A stretch of DNA of 64,000 nucleotides from an uncultured Treponema sp. (GTDB taxonomy: Bacteria > Spirochaetota > Spirochaetia > Treponematales > Treponemataceae): assembly GCA_947167745.1 (NCBI GenBank), contig CAMVJE010000004.1, forward strand, positions 1-64,000, in the 5' to 3' direction. The notes under the pieces are model-generated. The model saw only the letters and a list, made by a program, of their open reading frames with translations. It was not told where the DNA came from and did no database searches. Of this stretch, positions 60,102 to 64,000 are shown in pieces (positions within the stretch are counted from its first letter, which is position 1; the number at the start of each line of letters is the position of its first letter). The translations under genes and the position numbers were made by a program.

Positions 60102-61933
60102 TGGAAAATAAAATGAAACAGTTGACTGATTGTAAAGGCGAGCCGCTTCCGATTTTTGGCAAGGGCCTTGTAACTGAATGTGATATTGTAGCAGGTGCTG
60201 TTCCTTTTGGAAGCGTCTGGAATCTAAAAGTCCTCATGGTGGCAGATTTATCCACTGGCTCAGATGATATTCCTGTTCCTGTTCCGGGGCAGTTTTATCT
60301 GATTCGAGTCGCAAAAACCGGCGTTCTTTTGGGCCGCCCAATCAGTGTTTATAAGGGACGAAAGGCTGGTGAAGCAGCACAAATTGAATTCCTCATTCTC
60401 AAAAAAGGAAAGGGGACTCAGGAAATTTGCGGTCTCAAAAAAAATGAAGAAGTCCAACTGATTGGCCCAACGGGAAATTCTTTCCCTACTCCCGAAAAAA
60501 CTGATAGACCCTGTATCGTCGGCGGCGGAATCGGCGTAGCTCCTGTGGCGGGTTTTGCCTCAACGCTTGAGCCAAAATCTTATGATTTTTATGCTTCTTT
60601 TAAAAGCGGATCTTACGGACTTGAATATATCGAAGCTAATGAGCTTACGGTTACCACAGATGACGGTTCAGTCGGTATTCACGGAATGCTGCCGGCTGCT
60701 CTTACGGCTCAAACCCTCAAAGAAAAGGGCTACACCGTGCTTTACGCTTGTGGTCCGACCCCAATGCTGGCATATTTGCAGAAAATCTGCCTTGAAGCGG
60801 GGGTTCAGTCTTACCTGAGCATGGAAAAAAATATGGCCTGTGGTGTGGGCGCTTGTCTTGGTTGTACAATCACCACCACCGAAGGAAACAAACGCTGCTG
60901 TAAAGACGGTCCTGTTTTCAAAGGTGAGATTTTGCAGTTTGAGCCGCCTAAAAACAAGCCTGTCTTCGGAAGTGCCAGAGGAAATGATGGTAAAATTGCA
61001 GAATTTGAGCCTGATTTGAGCGTCGAAGTGGCGGGCGTAAAATTTGCAAATCCCGTAATCGCTGCCAGCGGCACTTTCGGCTACGGCTCTGAATATTCCA
61101 CCATTTTTGATGTGAACAAGCTCGGCGGAATCTGTTCAAAAGGTCTTACCTTGCTCGCTCGTCCTGGCAATACTGGAGTTCGCCTTGTTGAAACTCCGTC
61201 TGGCTTAATAAACTCCATCGGCCTTGAAAACCCTGGAATCGAGCACTTTATCGAACATGAACTTCCTTCAATGCTGGCATTAAAGCCTGTCACGATTGCA
61301 AATCTCTCAGGTTCTTCAATCGAAACTTATGTAGAGGGAGCCAAACTGCTGGAAAAAACAGCAGTCCCCATGATTGAATTGAATATCAGCTGCCCGAATG
61401 TAAAGGCGGGCGGTATGGGATTCGGCATGGATTGCGAGCTTGCTTCCACTGTTACAAAAGCTGTTCGGGAAGTCACAAAAAAGCCTCTTATGGTCAAACT
61501 TACTCCGAATGCTCCTGACTTAATCGGAGTCGCCATGGCTGTCCGAGAGGCCGGTGCAGACGCACTCAGTCTTGTGAACACTTTCCAGGCAATGTCCATT
61601 GATTTGAACACAGGCCGCCCTGTATTTGATAATATACGGGCAGGATTTTCTGGCCCGGCTGTAAAACCAATTGCTCTTCGTATGGTCTATGATGTCCTTC
61701 AGGCAATGAACAAGCTCCCAGTAAGCGAGAGAATTCCAGTTGTTGGACTTGGCGGTATTTCATGCTGGCAGGATGCTGTGGAATTCCTTATGGCTGGAGC
61801 AAGTGCAATTCAGGTTGGAACGGCGACATTTGCTAATCCAAACACTATGATTGAGATTGTACGCGGTCTAAAGGATTACATGAAGCAAAAAGGATTTAAG
61901 ACAATTTCTGAATTTAAGGGAATTGCTCAATAA
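60101..61933 (+). CDS. pyrKD: Fused dihydroorotate dehydrogenase PyrK-PyrD
   Basis: 610 residues from ATG 60101 (an in-frame ATG at 60113 is also possible). The N-terminal PyrK part (about 1-285) has the FAD site GRPISVYKG, GPTGNSF and IVGGGIGVAPV, and the 2Fe-2S ligands in MACGVGACLGC...CC. The C-terminal type 1B PyrD part (about 305-610) has FANPVIAASGTFGYG, NISCPNVKAGG with the catalytic cysteine, and VVGLGGISCWQDAVEFLMAGA. It oxidises dihydroorotate with NAD+ via PyrK. In most bacteria these are separate proteins. Confidence 0.94.
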   Translation: MENKMKQLTDCKGEPLPIFGKGLVTECDIVAGAVPFGSVWNLKVLMVADLSTGSDDIPVPVPGQFYLIRVAKTGVLLGRPISVYKGRKAGEAAQIEFLILKKGKGTQEICGLKKNEEVQLIGPTGNSFPTPEKTDRPCIVGGGIGVAPVAGFASTLEPKSYDFYASFKSGSYGLEYIEANELTVTTDDGSVGIHGMLPAALTAQTLKEKGYTVLYACGPTPMLAYLQKICLEAGVQSYLSMEKNMACGVGACLGCTITTTEGNKRCCKDGPVFKGEILQFEPPKNKPVFGSARGNDGKIAEFEPDLSVEVAGVKFANPVIAASGTFGYGSEYSTIFDVNKLGGICSKGLTLLARPGNTGVRLVETPSGLINSIGLENPGIEHFIEHELPSMLALKPVTIANLSGSSIETYVEGAKLLEKTAVPMIELNISCPNVKAGGMGFGMDCELASTVTKAVREVTKKPLMVKLTPNAPDLIGVAMAVREAGADALSLVNTFQAMSIDLNTGRPVFDNIRAGFSGPAVKPIALRMVYDVLQAMNKLPVSERIPVVGLGGISCWQDAVEFLMAGASAIQVGTATFANPNTMIEIVRGLKDYMKQKGFKTISEFKGIAQ

Positions 61934-62009
61934 AAGATGGGGAGTTGCGGGGCATTAGTAAAGAAAATTGCCCCGCAGAGAGGGTAGGGCGCAACAAAGT
62001 GCGACCGTA

Positions 62010-62030
62010 GGGGGAGACTTCCCCCTTTTT
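62010..62030. terminator. Terminator between pyrKD and fabV
   Basis: GGGGGA (62010-62015) pairs with TCCCCC (62020-62025), followed by TTTTT. A second hairpin, TGCGGGGCA/TGCCCCGCA, lies at about 61948-61977 within a repeat-like stretch. Convergent genes flank both. Confidence 0.8.
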
Positions 62031-62032
62031 TA

Positions 62033-63250
<1,218 letters not shown>

Positions 63251-63318
63251 TTTATTCTCCTAAAAGTTTATTACCGTGTTTAGTATACGGCAGTTACAAT
63301 ATTGCTTTAAGTGTATTT

Positions 63319-63349
63319 ATTTTGACAAAATTAGTCAATGTGTCAAAAT
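63319..63349. promoter_or_regulatory. Inverted repeat upstream of fabV, candidate operator
   Basis: ATTTTGACA (63319-63327) and TGTCAAAAT (63341-63349) are perfect complements 13 bases apart. TTGAC/GTCAA half-sites occur three times within it (63322, 63334, 63342). It lies just upstream of the fabV -35 region and between fabV and the next gene's stop. Confidence 0.5.
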
Positions 63350-63359
63350 AAAATGAAAT

Positions 63360-64000
63360 TTATTCCTTTACCGTGATAATTAAATCGTTGCTTTCACAGC
63401 GAGCAGAATATTTGTAATCTTTTTCTTCACGAGAAATGATTTTGAAGTAGCGGAATGATTTGAAAGGAACTCCATTGCTTGCTTTAGAGTATGAATCTGT
63501 ATCTCCGGCACCTTTTAGAATTGCAATCGTTACAGCCTTTTTTTCTTCGTTTTCGTCATTGTAGGCGTAAATCTTAAAAGAAGCGGCAGATGAAAGTGAT
63601 TTTCCGCCTTCAATTTTGAGCGAATCACTAAATTTGCCGATTGTGCTTACATCAAAAACAGCAAAATGTGATTCATCACTATTTTTATTATCGTAGAACC
63701 AGATGTGAAGGTCGTTGTTTGCTTTACTTGCGCTGTATTTAAAAGAATTGTCAGATGCCGGAATGACGGCGATGTAGTTGTAGTTTTTGAGTTTTATTGA
63801 CTTGCTGCTTATTGAATCGATGGTGTCTGTGTCACCGAGCCCTTTTAGGTAACCTTCACCGAAAAAAATCCATTTTCCTGCAGCTTCATCGTAAACTTGA
63901 ATTTCGATATTAAAATTTGCAGCTGTCGAGACATTTCTGACTTTAACGGAATCTTTCATTTTTCCTGGAATTTTTGTGGCATCAATGACATAAGCCTTTG
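63360..64000 (-). CDS. Repeat protein of unknown function, 5' end outside the window
   Basis: The frame is open to the window edge: before the ATG at 63957-63959 it reads KAYVIDATKIPGK, so the visible 213 codons are the C-terminal part of a longer protein. Two similar beta-rich units of about 90 residues are seen, each with a (K/S)VSTAANFNIEIQVYD / LSSAASFKIYAYND start, a GLGDTD or GAGDTD centre, and a FKYSASKANNDLHIW / YKYSARCESNDLIIT end. No signal peptide is visible because the N-terminus is missing. Family not recognised. Confidence 0.7.
   Translation of the reverse strand, partial: KAYVIDATKIPGKMKDSVKVRNVSTAANFNIEIQVYDEAAGKWIFFGEGYLKGLGDTDTIDSISSKSIKLKNYNYIAVIPASDNSFKYSASKANNDLHIWFYDNKNSDESHFAVFDVSTIGKFSDSLKIEGGKSLSSAASFKIYAYNDENEEKKAVTIAILKGAGDTDSYSKASNGVPFKSFRYFKIISREEKDYKYSARCESNDLIITVKE

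Overview
The window looks like chromosomal DNA of a spirochaete of the genus Treponema, probably a gut, rumen or oral species that degrades plant polysaccharide. The evidence is an NADH-type trans-2-enoyl-CoA reductase of the FabV/Ter kind, many small lipoproteins, two membrane class III nucleotide cyclases, a lipoprotein pectin methylesterase, a fused pyrK-pyrD, and moderate G+C with A+T-rich intergenic DNA. This assignment comes from recognising protein families by eye, not from a database search.

Layout. 0-3.4 kb: start of htpG, a truncated gene, G+C-rich dispersed repeats, tRNA-Ala, trxA, nadE. 3.4-10.7 kb: a GGDEF-EAL receptor, ettA, a malic enzyme and an exported protein of unknown function. 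10.7-13.0 kb: a B12-binding-type radical SAM gene containing palindromic repeats. 13.0-18.8 kb: an accessory island (two Xre-type regulators, a repeat-rich lipoprotein, a uracil-DNA-glycosylase-like protein, a PD-(D/E)XK protein and a dnaA-like relic) whose genes share two recurrent promoter blocks. 18.8-25.2 kb: an oxidoreductase, a VapBC-type module, an Mrp ATPase, a GxxExxY nuclease gene bracketed by inverted repeats, a redox-type Cys protein, dus, a LolA-like protein and CBM48. 25.2-38 kb: ftsK, an FMN enzyme, sppA, a mutarotase, metK behind a SAM-II-like riboswitch, tRNA-Gly, a DUF1275 protein, nth, mscS, MATE. 38-42 kb: four consecutive lipoprotein genes including an LpoB-like one. 42-52 kb: nnr, rluA, a cyclase, a thioesterase-LolA-MMPL operon, NlpC/P60. 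52-64 kb: pectin methylesterase, a beta-propeller cyclase with a UrtA-like binding protein, pyrF-pyrKD, fabV and a truncated repeat protein.

How the parts work together. The cell-envelope genes form small coupled operons: the lipoprotein set, the thioesterase-LolA-MMPL trio, and NlpC/P60 plus lipoprotein. Signalling is dominated by membrane receptors whose outputs are c-di-GMP or cyclic nucleotides. Many single genes have a -10 box ending 6-11 bases before the start codon and no Shine-Dalgarno sequence, which suggests leaderless mRNAs.

The most interesting items are the SAM-II-like riboswitch before metK, the GxxExxY gene between inverted repeats whose repeat also occurs in frame inside dus, the repeated promoter blocks of the 13-18 kb island, and REP-type palindromes inserted in coding sequence.
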